Positions 1 to 9,366 of a stretch of 46,833 nucleotides of DNA are shown here, in pieces (within the stretch, counting starts at the first letter, position 1; the number at the start of each line of letters is the position of its first letter). The stretch is from Fischerella muscicola PCC 7414. GTDB taxonomy: Bacteria; Cyanobacteriota; Cyanobacteriia; Cyanobacteriales; Nostocaceae. The DNA is taken from positions 1 through 46,833 of the forward strand of contig NZ_AJLK01000140.1 in assembly GCF_000317205.1 (NCBI RefSeq). Reading direction: 5' to 3'. Made by a program: the position numbers and the translations under genes. Under the pieces are notes generated by a model. That model searched no databases and had not been told where the DNA came from. It saw only the letters and a program-made list of their open reading frames with translations.

Positions 1-496
1 AGCATCCATGACCATCCCTCCTTATGCTGATCAAACTGAAAGTTTAAAAAACTTTGCATCGAAAAAAACACAGAGAAGTTTGTAGACACACAGCATCCTA
101 GAGGAAACCTGAAAGCTTCGATGGGGACAACGTAGGGCGTCTACGCCCCTACACACGAAGAAATACAGTCGCAATAACCTGCCTGGGGTTCAAACCCCAG
201 GCTGATAGCAAAAGTCTTCTTAAAGAAGACTGAAAAAGAAGTTGACTCCATTAAAATGGAGTTGAGCTATGAGCCGCTGAACTTGAGTTATGGACGGAAT
301 TTAAGGCTTACTGACATTGGCGCAAGGTTTGAGTTAAGTAAATTCGCTACGAATTTCCTTAAGGGGTTCGGGATTTGCGTTTCCAAAATCGCCATAGAGA
401 AACCCCTAGCAAACCTAGCATGATAATCCAACTGGTTGTAGTAGAAAAATCAAAGTTGTCCATTAGGTAATCTAACTTCAAGTAAAAGTTTTACAT
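1..496. other. Intergenic region with repeat hairpins
   Basis: No convincing coding sequence is visible. The stretch holds an imperfect palindrome near 132-152 and a run of three perfect short inverted repeats at 181-262, entered separately. The remainder is AT-rich and featureless to the eye. Confidence 0.6.
181..262. repeat. Cluster of three perfect hairpins
   Basis: Three inverted repeats follow each other. GCCTGGGGTT/AACCCCAGGC has arms 181-190 and 193-202. AGTCTTCT/AGAAGACT has arms 213-220 and 224-231. ACTCCATT/AATGGAGT has arms 245-252 and 255-262. Arms are 8-10 bp with 2-3 nt loops. The arrangement resembles the small interspersed palindromic repeats scattered through Nostocales genomes. 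Whether it is a mobile MITE-like unit or a structured RNA cannot be decided from one copy. Confidence 0.6.
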
Positions 497-709
497 TTAA
501 GAGACAGCCAGACTCCTCCTCACAAATGCCGCTAACTCTGTGGCTAATGCAGTTACTGCTTCTGCAACCCATTCAGCAATCAAGCCAACTACTATTTCTG
601 TCATGAAGCTGGCGATCGCTTCAACAATCACTGACCTAACCCACTCTGCCAAGACATGAACAATAAATTCAGTTATAGCTTCTGTCACTAATGTGATTAA
701 CCAACCCAT
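497..709 (-). CDS. Small amphipathic helical-repeat protein, unknown function
   Basis: A 70-residue protein built from alternating Ala/Val/Ile and Glu positions. It contains an internal duplication: ITEFIVHVLAEWV at about residues 12-24 and MTEIVVGLIAEWV at about 36-48, each followed by a helical Ala-rich stretch. A Shine-Dalgarno-like AGGTG lies about 6 nt before the ATG, which supports real translation. There is no Cys or His site and no clear signal peptide. It may associate with membranes or self-assemble through amphipathic helices, but that is inference. I do not recognise a family. It lies upstream of nothing in the same operon except possibly repeats. Confidence 0.5.
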   Translation of the reverse strand: MGWLITLVTEAITEFIVHVLAEWVRSVIVEAIASFMTEIVVGLIAEWVAEAVTALATELAAFVRRSLAVS

Positions 710-827
710 ACGTTCACCTGTTATGGAATCAATTCAAAATCTCAAATCCGATAATTCTGAGGAAGGTACAAGTCTCTAAATTTATCTGTGTAAGCAATCC
801 AAAATCTACAATCCAAAATCGGATGAC

Positions 828-1952
828 CTAACCCTGTTCTTGTTTCTCTTCAAAAGCAACTATCAAATATGGTTCTTCAAATTTACCTGATTGAATAGCT
901 AATTTTTGCAAATCTGGAGGTAAAAAGATATTTCGTCGTTGCTCCCCTGCTTCAACAGTAAGTTCATTACCATGTTGAGTTAATTTAACCTGTTTTTTAG
1001 TGAATCCCGGTAAAAATACAAATAATTGACGAGATTCTAGATCTATTTTGAGTGGCAAAGGAGCCTGATGATTGTCGTTAAAATCAGGTAGGGCTTGCAG
1101 CAAAGGGTTCCAATTATCCTCTTTTAAAGCTGGAATGGGAGTAACACTCAACGGAGCAAAGACTTGCTGTAAATCGCTGATATCTTCGCTTTCCTGGTAT
1201 TGATAAGCTAGAACTCCATTAACGACCAGATTTATTTGCTGAGCGCTCCCCCAAAGCCATCGAGTCTCAGCGATCGCTCCCGGTTCATTATTAGTCACCA
1301 GGTAGGATGTTAGCTTGCTGGCATCTCCCACAACAGCAGTACCTTCAGCAATCCAACTGCGGATTTGATCCAAACCTTGTTGTACTTTTTCAGTATCCAC
1401 ATTTGCTGACACAATCGCAGAAGCAATTGGCCCACCAATAGAATCAGCTATTTTGTGTAAGCTAAATCCCTCAAACATCTTCCCAAAACGCTGAAAATAC
1501 CAGTCCAACATCCCTGGGATGCCTAACATCCGCAGCGTTTCTAAGTCTCCTCGACTATCATAAACTATGACTTCATAATCGCCACTCTGATAGTATTGGC
1601 GCATAGCATTAAAATACAGGAGACTGTCAAATCCAGGGAGCAAAATTAACTCTCCTGAGTAGATTTCTTCAGAGTCAGGTATGGGTATATAGAGGGACAA
1701 TAGTTGCTTCACTTCTTCCCAGGTTTGATCTAGCATTGTTGTAGCTTGCAACTGCACAGCTTGGAGATTGGGAGCAACAATCTGGGGAATATGCGTCAGC
1801 GGCGTTTTCAACAAAATTTCAGCATTGGGACTAGGGTTATGAGTGACAAACAGTACTTCTTTCCCTTGTTGAGAAAACCATTTGGCAGTGGCGATTGCTA
1901 GCGTTGTCTGCCCTGTCCCTGCTTTACCTATAAATGTAATGATTCTGCTCAT
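828..1952 (-). CDS. Get3d-like ArsA/Get3-fold ATPase with C-terminal alpha-crystallin domain
   Basis: A 374-residue protein with an ArsA/Get3 nucleotide-binding fold, followed from about residue 290 by an HSP20/alpha-crystallin-like beta domain (KIDLESRQLFVFLPGF, then KKQVKLTQ). This two-part layout is that of the photosynthetic Get3d group (Nostoc All4481 type), proposed to handle hydrophobic clients; the function remains uncertain. The P-loop reads GKAGTGQTT at residues 9-17: the first, deviant-Walker lysine is K10, but the usual second lysine is Q15. From memory, the Nostoc homologue also lacks it, so the change may be family-typical and not damage. A GTGAAAGGT stretch precedes the ATG. 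The frame is intact and full length for the group. Confidence 0.85.
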   Translation of the reverse strand: MSRIITFIGKAGTGQTTLAIATAKWFSQQGKEVLFVTHNPSPNAEILLKTPLTHIPQIVAPNLQAVQLQATTMLDQTWEEVKQLLSLYIPIPDSEEIYSGELILLPGFDSLLYFNAMRQYYQSGDYEVIVYDSRGDLETLRMLGIPGMLDWYFQRFGKMFEGFSLHKIADSIGGPIASAIVSANVDTEKVQQGLDQIRSWIAEGTAVVGDASKLTSYLVTNNEPGAIAETRWLWGSAQQINLVVNGVLAYQYQESEDISDLQQVFAPLSVTPIPALKEDNWNPLLQALPDFNDNHQAPLPLKIDLESRQLFVFLPGFTKKQVKLTQHGNELTVEAGEQRRNIFLPPDLQKLAIQSGKFEEPYLIVAFEEKQEQG

Positions 1953-2110
1953 TGAAATATTAACCTTTCACCTAGAATTACTGGAATCCACGTGAAAGTT
2001 AGGTGTTAGAAAAACTCTAGCCAGTACGAGGTAGAGTTAATTAACCCAAACTATAAATATTCAAGTAATTCTCTGTGATTTGGGAGGAATTAATGAAATT
2101 GGCTACAATT

Positions 2111-2149
2111 TGAAAAAATTGACCAATTGTGAGAAAAATTGGTCAATTA
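2111..2149 (-). terminator. Putative intrinsic terminator of the small DUF454-like gene
   Basis: A perfect 12-bp inverted repeat, AATTGACCAATT at 2117-2128 and AATTGGTCAATT at 2137-2148. Read on the minus strand it lies just 3' of the stop codon at 2155 and is followed by a run of six T. The stem is AT-rich, so it would be a weak terminator. It could instead be an operator-like palindrome. Confidence 0.55.
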
Positions 2150-2154
2150 AAAAT

Positions 2155-2301
2155 TTAAGGTTCTAGAGTACAAAAGCAAGCCGCAGCTACCAGAAGAAAT
2201 GGAGTACCAGGAATCACAGGCAGAAGTATCCCAACAACACCGACTACAGCGGATATCGAGCCAACAACAATTCTTGCGGCATTTCTCATCTGCTTAAACA
2301 T
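2155..2301 (-). CDS. Tiny membrane protein, DUF454/YbaN-like
   Basis: A 48-residue frame: ATG at 2301, stop at 2155. Its core is a glycine-proline hydrophobic hairpin, VVGILLPVIPGTPFLLVAAA, at about residues 22-41. This matches the signature of the DUF454 (YbaN) family, G-x-x-G-x-x-LP-x-x-P-x-x-PF-x-L-x-AA, whose members are small inner-membrane proteins of unknown function. It is shorter than typical YbaN (about 120 residues) and keeps only the signature hairpin, so it is either a genuine mini-version or a relic. A terminator-like hairpin follows it directly. Confidence 0.5.
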   Translation of the reverse strand: MFKQMRNAARIVVGSISAVVGVVGILLPVIPGTPFLLVAAACFCTLEP

Positions 2302-2537
2302 AATTCATTTGTCCAAATACTTGCGATTTCCTACTAATTGAAATGTAGCAGAAAAATTACTCCTTGACTCAGAAAATTAATAGTGCGTTACTATACTAAT
2401 AGTTGATTGCAACGATAAGCTAAAATTCATCCCATTACCTATTTTTCATCAAAAATTCTATCATCCTTGCATTGAATTGGTGGTAAGGTGATGTTAACGG
2501 TAATGTATTCCTTTGAAACATAAAATTTGAGGTACTT

Positions 2538-2747
2538 ATGTACTCTTCCTTGAGCATTGCCCCTAGAAACGGTGGTTGGACTCAACGGTTCAATCGGTTA
2601 ATGCATACACTTGCGTTGTTGCTTCCCAATATTTTGTTATCGCTGATCATATCTATTCTTGGCTCGATCATTCTGACCATTTTTGCCTATGGCTTGAGTG
2701 CGATCGTAGGGTTTCCGATTATCCCCTTTTTCCTGATCATCATTTAA
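2538..2747 (+). CDS. Small two-helix membrane protein, unknown
   Basis: A 69-residue protein with a polar N-terminus (about 20 residues) and two closely spaced hydrophobic segments, at about residues 26-50 and 55-69. A GAGG motif lies 7 nt before the ATG, which supports translation. Its last codons overlap the last codons of the convergent gene at 2744. No family recognised. Confidence 0.5.
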   Translation: MYSSLSIAPRNGGWTQRFNRLMHTLALLLPNILLSLIISILGSIILTIFAYGLSAIVGFPIIPFFLIII

Positions 2748-3916
2748 CCTAGACGGTGCTTCAGCCAGAATCCTAACAGCGGCATTGCTATGCGATAGCT
2801 ATATTTAGAACCGTAAACAAGTCCTTTTTGTTCCAATCCAGCCAGTGCCCCTTGGAGACCTCCTCCTCTAGAAAGTTGGTGCTTCTCAATATACTCCCGT
2901 GAGTGAGGGCTATCAGTTGGGTCAAGAGCTAGACTTTCTAAAACACGAGCTTGAATAGGTGGGAGCAGTAAAAGTAAGGACTCAAAAGTTAGAGATAAAT
3001 CTTCCACTAAACTTAAAGTACTACGGTGGACGTGATGAGTTTGAATTAATCCATCTTCAAAAGGATAAACTATTGAGGATGATTGCAGTTGAGAGCTTAT
3101 GATTCCAGGTGCATTTTTCTTAGTGCCTTCATCTTTCATCGTTGCAAAAGCTCGACAGTCTAGCCAAATGCGACGGGCAAGAGCAATAGCATCCCCCAGA
3201 TGACCTTGAACGTAGTTAAGAAACATATTAAGTGCTTGACTATCTGCTTCAAACTTGAGTCCTTCTGCTGCCATCGCATCTATAATCCAAGACTGGAGGT
3301 CTTTACGCTCCAGAGGTGCTAAGGTAACAACATGCAAATTACTTTCATAAACCCAGGGTTCTGGAACTGTAGCAATGAGGACATAGCTAACACGGTTTTG
3401 CCGCTCAACTTCCTGGCGTAGATAATCTTCCCACTTACGAGTTCGATCCCAAGAGCGGATGTGAGGAAAATTTTGAAATACTAACACAACTCGGCAATCA
3501 AGCCATTCTGCCATCACTTGCGGTAGGGTCAACAGAGCTTGTAGGATAATCCAGTTATCCTTAGACGGGACGTGCCATACTAAGCGAGTGCGTCGCGTTA
3601 AATATTGTTCCAGAATCAACGGATGTTCAGTACTCCATCTTTGGATGAGTTCTAATTCAGCTGGATCTGAGAATACTTGCAGCAGTCCTTCTGCCAACAG
3701 TTCCAAAAAGCGAGAAGAATTTGTCGCTCGCAGACAGTCAATTTCCAAAACCCTAGCTCCTACCTGTTGAGCAGCCCAGCAGATGAGCGCTCGTCGCCCA
3801 TTTCCTGGAATACCTGCCACCATCAGGTCGCCATCCTGAGCAAGAATTGTGCTGACTTGCTCTAGTTCTGCCTGCCTGCCTATTAAATATCGCGGAACAA
3901 AAGGATTGCTGACCAT
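2744..3916 (-). CDS. AAA/NACHT-like protein with degenerate nucleotide-binding motifs
   Basis: A 390-residue protein with the layout of a STAND/archaeal-type ATPase: an N-terminal IGRQAELEQV box (residues 12-21), a P-loop region, a sensor-like region, and a C-terminal winged-helix-like part (about 320-390). The Walker A site reads GIPGNGRR (35-42), with R41 and R42 where Lys and Ser/Thr are expected. The Walker B strand VVLVFQNF (143-150) carries Q148 where the acidic residue should be. Nucleotide hydrolysis therefore looks lost, while the frame is intact. It is divergent from the P-type ATPase at 4420 across a 500-bp region with repeated palindromic boxes. A regulatory or adaptor role is possible but unproven. 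Confidence 0.65.
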   Translation of the reverse strand: MVSNPFVPRYLIGRQAELEQVSTILAQDGDLMVAGIPGNGRRALICWAAQQVGARVLEIDCLRATNSSRFLELLAEGLLQVFSDPAELELIQRWSTEHPLILEQYLTRRTRLVWHVPSKDNWIILQALLTLPQVMAEWLDCRVVLVFQNFPHIRSWDRTRKWEDYLRQEVERQNRVSYVLIATVPEPWVYESNLHVVTLAPLERKDLQSWIIDAMAAEGLKFEADSQALNMFLNYVQGHLGDAIALARRIWLDCRAFATMKDEGTKKNAPGIISSQLQSSSIVYPFEDGLIQTHHVHRSTLSLVEDLSLTFESLLLLLPPIQARVLESLALDPTDSPHSREYIEKHQLSRGGGLQGALAGLEQKGLVYGSKYSYRIAMPLLGFWLKHRLG

Positions 3917-4419
3917 TTTTTGCTGGGAGTAAGGGTTAGGGATTACTATACGCTTAAGGTAAAAGTTATTATTGATAAATATAATTTTAGATTATACCTA
4001 ATACCATTTAATAGTATTTAAATCTTTTACAGATACTATTATTTATTTCCATAGATATAGGAATTCTATTTGAGTTGCGAATAATTCAGCTTGCCCAGAT
4101 TCCCGACTTTTTGCAAAAGTCAGGGATCTTATTTTTCACAAATCGGTACTTCTGATACCAAATTGGGATAGGTAGTATTGTTTGAAATTACAGGAACAGC
4201 CTTCCAGTGAAGACTTTCAATCCAAAATCCTGTTGGGTAAAATCCAAAATTGGTATGAACTGGTATCTGCTTACTTTGGTAATTAACAATTCATTAAAAG
4301 TACTGAAGAGTGATATTAATTAAAATTATGCTTGATACTATTTAATAGTGCTGTATACTAATATAAGTACTATTAAATATTGCAATTAGACATAACAGCA
4401 TTACTAGGAATTTCGATTC
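3917..4419. promoter_or_regulatory. Divergent promoter region with repeated TACTATTTAATAGT-like boxes
   Basis: This AT-rich gap separates two divergent genes. Two close copies of one near-palindromic box occur at 4334-4350 (GATACTATTTAATAGTG) and 4366-4382 (AGTACTATTAAATATTG), 32 bp apart, about three helical turns. Looser copies lie at 4003-4017 and 4032-4048. The paired copies sit 38-86 bp before the P-type ATPase start, which fits an operator or promoter position. No regulator is identified. Confidence 0.45.
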
Positions 4420-7284
4420 ATGTCTTCTAGTACCATATCAGACTCAGCTTTTGCGAAGCCTGAAGCTCCGGCTTGGCATACCTTGGAGGTTGATCAAGCA
4501 CTCCTGAAGCTGAACAGCGATCGCACCTCTGGTTTAACAACCAGACAAATTACAGAGAAACAGCGGCATTACGGTGCTAACGAATTGGTAGAAACAGGAG
4601 GGCGTACACCCTTAGAAATCTTCTGGGATCAGTTCAAAAACATCATGCTGCTGATGCTGATTGCAGTTGCAATCATCTCTGCAATTTTGGATATTCGCGA
4701 ATCTTTTACCGCTGGGAAGTTCGTGTTTCCCAAGGATGCCGTTGCGATTTTTGTAGTGGTAATCTTGAATGGCGTACTAGGTTACATTCAAGAAAGTGGT
4801 GCTGAAAAAGCTTTGGCAGCACTAAAAAACCTAGCTTCATCAAAAGTGCGAGTCATCCGGGATGGTAAGCCAATAGAAGTAGAGTCAAAAGAACTGGTAC
4901 CAGGAGACATCATGCTGTTAGAAGCCGGAGTCAAAGTAGCAGCCGATGGACGCTTGGTAGAAGCAGCGAATTTGCAAGTACGAGAAGCAGCCCTGACAGG
5001 GGAAGCACATGCAGTCAACAAACAAGCAGAAGTGCTGTTACCCAAAGATGCGCCCTTGGGCGATCGCATCAACTTAGTTTTCTCTGGCACTGAAGTTGTT
5101 CAAGGGCGGGCAACAGTCTTAGTGACTGAAACTGGAATGCAAACAGAACTAGGCAAGATTGCCAGCGCACTCCAATCAGTGGAATCTGAGCCGACTCCCT
5201 TGCAAAAGCGCATGAGCCAATTGGGGAACACCTTAGTAACAGGTTCCTTAATACTGGTGGCGATCGTCATAGTAGGTGGTACTATTTTTAATCCCTCTTT
5301 GTTTGAGGAACTAGTAAAAGTTTCCCTGAGTATGGCAGTTGCCGTTGTTCCAGAAGGCTTACCAGCAGTAATTACCGTCACCTTGGCACTCGGAACTCAG
5401 CGCATGGTCAGGCGTAATGCTCTGATTCGCAAACTTCCAGCTGTAGAAACTCTTGGTTCTGTGACAACGATTTGCTCAGACAAAACTGGAACGCTCACTC
5501 AAAACAAAATGGTAGTGCAGGCACTGCATACACCAAGCAGTTCTGTCAGCATCACAGGAGAGGGCTATAGTCCTGAGGGTCAATTTTACGAGATGAGTAT
5601 GGTAAACCAACCATCTAAAATGATTTCACCTCAACAGCAGCCAGAACTTTTGGCACTCATGCTTGCCTGTGTGCTGTGTAATGATGCAATTTTGCAAAAA
5701 GAAAATGGTGAGTGGGCAATTCTTGGAGATCCGACAGAAGGCGCATTACTTTCTGTTGCAGGTAAAGCTGGATTCCGCAAGCATGAGCAAGAGGCTTATT
5801 TCCCTCGTGTTGCCGAGTTTCCTTTTTCCTCAGAACGGAAGCGCATGAGTGTAATGGTGGAGACTCACAGAAGTAATGAACTACTTTCTCCACTCAATAA
5901 TTTACACCTTGCACCCTACGTCATGTTTACCAAGGGGTCGCCAGAGTTAACCCTAGAACGTTGTACTCATATTCAAGTGGGGAATCGTTGGCAACCGATC
6001 ACAGATGAGCAGCGTCGCACAATTCTCCAGCAAAATAATCAGCTTGCCAGTCGAGGTCTGCGAGTTTTAGGATTTGCTAGTAAACTCCTAACAGAATTGC
6101 CGCCCGAAGCTTCTGAAGATGTTTCCGAAAATGGATTGACATGGCTAGGATTGGTAGGAATGCTAGATGCACCCCGTCCTGAAGTCAGAGAAGCAGTAGC
6201 AAAATGCCGGGCAGCAGGTATTCGCCCTGTCATGATTACAGGAGATCACCAATTAACAGCGCAGGCGATCGCAGAAGACTTAGGTATTGCTAAAGTAGGT
6301 GACTTATGTCTTACCGGACAAGAACTAGAAAAACTTAGCATGGCAGACTTGGAGGCAGAGGTTGATCGGGTGAGCGTCTATGCCCGTGTCTCACCAGAGC
6401 ATAAGCTGCGGATCGTCCAAGCACTGCAACACCGCAATAACGTAGTGGCAATGACAGGAGACGGAGTCAATGATGCTCCCGCATTAAAGCAGGCAGATAT
6501 AGGCGTGGCAATGGGAATTACAGGTACAGACGTCAGTAAAGAAGCCAGCGATATGGTGCTTTTAGACGATAACTTTGCCACCATCGTATCAGCCGTAGAG
6601 GAAGGGCGTGTTGTTTACATCAACATTCGCCGCTTCATCCGTTACATTTTAGGCAGTAACATTGGCGAAGTACTAACTATTGCTGCTGCGCCCCTATTAG
6701 GATTAGGTGGTGTGCCGATGTCACCATTACAAATTCTCTGGATGAACCTAGTGACGGATGGTGTTCCTGCCTTAGCTTTAGCAGTGGAACCAGGTAGACC
6801 AATTGTCATGCAGCAGCCACCCAAAGACCCCAAAGAAAACATCTTTGCTCGAGGCTTGGGAGCTTATATGATTCGCATTGGTTGTGTCCTAGCCATCGTC
6901 ACCATCTTAATGATGACATGGGCATACAACTTTACTGGGCAGAACACCGCAGGCGGAACACTTGACCCAGACCGTTGGAAGACAATGGTGTTCACTACCC
7001 TGTGTCTCGCTCAAATGGGACATGCACTTGCTATTCGTTCCAACACTCGTTTATTCATTCAGGTGAATCCCTTCTCTAACCCCTTTATCCTTGCTTCTGT
7101 AATATTAACTAGCATCTTGCAACTGTTGCTGATTTATATCGAACCACTCCGAAACTTCTTCGGTACTCACTATATTACCTTCCAAGAGCTAATGGTTTGT
7201 ATTGGCTTCAGTGCCATTATCTTTATATGGATTGAGGCTGAGAAGCTATTTATCCGCTGGTTCTTCCGTCGACAAAGAGGCTAA
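4420..7284 (+). CDS. P2A-type cation-translocating ATPase (Ca2+-type, PacL-like)
   Basis: A 954-residue P-type ATPase, full length for the IIA (SERCA/PMR1/PacL) class. In order: actuator-domain loop TGEA at residues 193-196; M4 ion site VPEGLP with E312; phosphorylation motif DKTGTLT with D354; KGSPE in the nucleotide domain; [12 protein letters not shown] hinge motif. Ion ligands on M5 (N747, E750) and M6 (N776, T779, D780) are present, whereas the M8 position that is Glu in SERCA is Gln here (Q865). This suggests one high-affinity Ca2+ site plus Mn2+ or H+ variation, as in PMR1 and PacL-like pumps. The usual TGES serine is Ala. ATG is preceded by AGGA. Location: cytoplasmic or thylakoid membrane; it exports divalent cations. 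Confidence 0.9.
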   Translation: MSSSTISDSAFAKPEAPAWHTLEVDQALLKLNSDRTSGLTTRQITEKQRHYGANELVETGGRTPLEIFWDQFKNIMLLMLIAVAIISAILDIRESFTAGKFVFPKDAVAIFVVVILNGVLGYIQESGAEKALAALKNLASSKVRVIRDGKPIEVESKELVPGDIMLLEAGVKVAADGRLVEAANLQVREAALTGEAHAVNKQAEVLLPKDAPLGDRINLVFSGTEVVQGRATVLVTETGMQTELGKIASALQSVESEPTPLQKRMSQLGNTLVTGSLILVAIVIVGGTIFNPSLFEELVKVSLSMAVAVVPEGLPAVITVTLALGTQRMVRRNALIRKLPAVETLGSVTTICSDKTGTLTQNKMVVQALHTPSSSVSITGEGYSPEGQFYEMSMVNQPSKMISPQQQPELLALMLACVLCNDAILQKENGEWAILGDPTEGALLSVAGKAGFRKHEQEAYFPRVAEFPFSSERKRMSVMVETHRSNELLSPLNNLHLAPYVMFTKGSPELTLERCTHIQVGNRWQPITDEQRRTILQQNNQLASRGLRVLGFASKLLTELPPEASEDVSENGLTWLGLVGMLDAPRPEVREAVAKCRAAGIRPVMITGDHQLTAQAIAEDLGIAKVGDLCLTGQELEKLSMADLEAEVDRVSVYARVSPEHKLRIVQALQHRNNVVAMTGDGVNDAPALKQADIGVAMGITGTDVSKEASDMVLLDDNFATIVSAVEEGRVVYINIRRFIRYILGSNIGEVLTIAAAPLLGLGGVPMSPLQILWMNLVTDGVPALALAVEPGRPIVMQQPPKDPKENIFARGLGAYMIRIGCVLAIVTILMMTWAYNFTGQNTAGGTLDPDRWKTMVFTTLCLAQMGHALAIRSNTRLFIQVNPFSNPFILASVILTSILQLLLIYIEPLRNFFGTHYITFQELMVCIGFSAIIFIWIEAEKLFIRWFFRRQRG

Positions 7285-7674
7285 ATTGGTTTGTTGGGCC
7301 GTCATTTGTACAGTGCGGCTCAATCACGCTTGAAAATTCCACTTTTGGATTTGCAAAAACTCATAGGCTCTGTTGAGTACCGTTCCAAGAAGTGAAAACT
7401 TCTGACAGTGCTTTGCCAAATCCCAGACTCAGAGCATACCTAATTGACATTGCACGCTCATTCAATCGGCGATCGCCCAGTTCTAAGGTCGCAAAATTCT
7501 TCTCTCACCAGTCCAGGATTGATTGTCAGCTTTAGCACCCAATTTTCATTACTGTACCGTATCTACTGTGCTGTTTCTCAAATCATTTACTAGTAGGCTT
7601 TTCAAGACTTAACGGGAAAACTCAGGTATCAATCCACTTCAAACAAAGCCCAAATTGTCGCAAGGGCATAGGGG
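7285..7674. other. Intergenic, probably decayed sequence
   Basis: No intact gene. On the minus strand a short open stretch near 7628-7680 reads DPYALATIWALFEVD before a stop, which looks like a protein C-terminus but which I cannot assign. The rest shows stops in all frames. Confidence 0.4.
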
Positions 7675-7845
7675 TCATAATGTCAAGCATCTGGAAGTAG
7701 AGCTTGAGCAGTCGGGAGCATCTTCTAAACTCAAAAGTCCATATTGATTTACTCTTTTGGCTATTTTGGCTAGTTTTCCGGTCAAAGTTGTTTTGGCAAC
7801 GCCCCCTGACTGGTTGAATAACGTAATGATGCGAGTTTTAGTCAC
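7675..7845 (-). pseudogene. ParA-family ATPase remnant (N-terminus only)
   Basis: From a GTG at 7845 the frame encodes TRIITLFNQSGGVAKTTLTG and continues about 30 more residues to a stop at 7675. The segment FNQSGGVAKTTLT is a ParA deviant Walker A motif at the expected position just after the N-terminus. After about residue 26 similarity ends and the frame closes at about 56 residues, against roughly 250 for a full ParA. It is a truncated relic lying directly downstream of the decayed CRISPR operon. A plasmid or mobile-element origin is possible. Confidence 0.6.
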
Positions 7846-7982
7846 GATAGTTGGTTGAGAATTTCTTTGTTATTTGGGAAGAAGTCAGATTTGGCGGATA
7901 ACGTTGAAGGATTTTAAGGATGGTTTCGCGTTGAAAGTTGCGTGGGGGAAGGTAGTGAGGGTGTATGAGAGTTGGGTAATAT

Positions 7983-9366
7983 TTATTTTTTGGGTGGTAA
8001 TGGTCTTTGTATAGCAGGATTAGAACTATTCCCATCCCCTGAGTTATATCGATTATTGTTGGGTCTAGAATCTCTATTATTGTTCTTGGGTTTTATTATT
8101 GGTTTTTCAAACTTTTTTGTTGGGGTATTTTCTGGTGATGAAGCTGAGGAGGTTGGTAATTTACGATTATCTGTGATGTTCATTATCTGCAATGGAGTTG
8201 GCAAAACAGGACGCTCTCTATACTCGTTAGTAGGCTTAATAGTCATATATCGAGTATCTTCTGCTTTTAGTGGAGAATTCCAACGCAGCAAGCAATAAAG
8301 CATTTCAATACGTGGTAAATCTTTTAGGCTGTTTAGTTCTCCTTCTTTTGGTTTATCCTCGTTGCTGATATTATCAATTACATATTTCTCAAAAGCCTTG
8401 ATGAAACTAATCTGCTGTTCGTCGCTGGCTGATGTTTCGGCTTCATTCCAGTGATTTCCATCAAATAATTTTTGGTAGCGTGTATTGCGATCGCTCAAAT
8501 ATAGCTCCGGCTCAATTTTAACTGCACCCATCCCTAAAGGTTTACCCATACCTAGAGAAAGGCAGTACTCTTCACCTTGTTTGCCAATGCCAAATGCTTG
8601 TGTTTTATCGCTTGAAATACTTAGTACCCACAACAACGCACCTAGCTCTACATCACTCAAGTTTTCAAAGTTGATGGTAAATGTAAAATGAACATCCGAT
8701 TTTATTGGTTTAATTTGAGTAGTTTGAGTACCTGAAGCTTCATTCGAGTTTGAATATTGAATATCGGGTTTACTTCCTTGATGCCAGTAAAGTTTATGTC
8801 CTCGAATAACAGTTTTTTCATCATCCGATTGAGGAGAATAATGCTTAAGTTGTTTTCTATCGGTGCTAGTTTGAACTAAATAGTGTTGAAAAGTTGTGAG
8901 TTTTGGACTACCTAATATTTTAGGGATTAAGGTTTTCTCAAAATTTTCTTGATGCCAAACGTTTCCAAGGTGTGTACAAGTAGCATCATTAAACTTCAGC
9001 ATCAATATCAACATATATATGTTGGTGCTGATATTTCCAATTTGGGTTACTTCCTGGTTTTTTACCAATATAGAGTGCTTGACGTGGTTGATTAGAAATA
9101 TAACGAATATCATTTCTATCAATACGTCCATAACCACATTCTTCTATTACATAATCATTATTATTTATTTTTTGTATAAATCCAGCACGAACTTTAGAGC
9201 GGTAACAGGGAATTTTCGTACCTAGATTATTCAGATGTATTTCTTCTGACTATTCAATAAAATTAGATGAATAAATTTCTTGAAGTGCTTTATCTCCCAA
9301 AGAAAGATAAAAAGGCTTTTTATTTGTAACTTTTGTAATTTTACTAAAGCTAATAATTTCTATAAG
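7983..9366 (-). pseudogene. TIGR03986-like CRISPR RAMP protein, broken by deletion, frameshift and a stop codon
   Basis: Two out-of-frame pieces of one protein. The 5' piece, about 9366-8989, encodes LIEIISFSKITKVTNKKPFY and later YRSKVRAGFIQK, YVIEECGYGRIDR. It has one internal TAG at 9252-9250 and ends at a TAA at 8991. The 3' piece is an open frame ending at 7983, meaningful from about 8996: FNDATCTHLGNVW, TLIPKILGSPKLTTFQHYL, TVIRGHKLYWH, then a basic Pro/Asn-rich tail. These blocks are those of the TIGR03986 family of type III CRISPR RAMP (Cas7-like) proteins as I remember it. The true N-terminus and a middle section are missing. The apparent ATG at 9137 of the downstream frame starts in out-of-frame sequence and is not a real start. 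Confidence 0.7.

Noticed and set aside
7838-8035. 65-codon minus-strand frame overlapping the RAMP pseudogene end
   Set aside because: It overlaps the 3' end of the RAMP frame, shows no recognisable motif and has AT-rich low-complexity composition.
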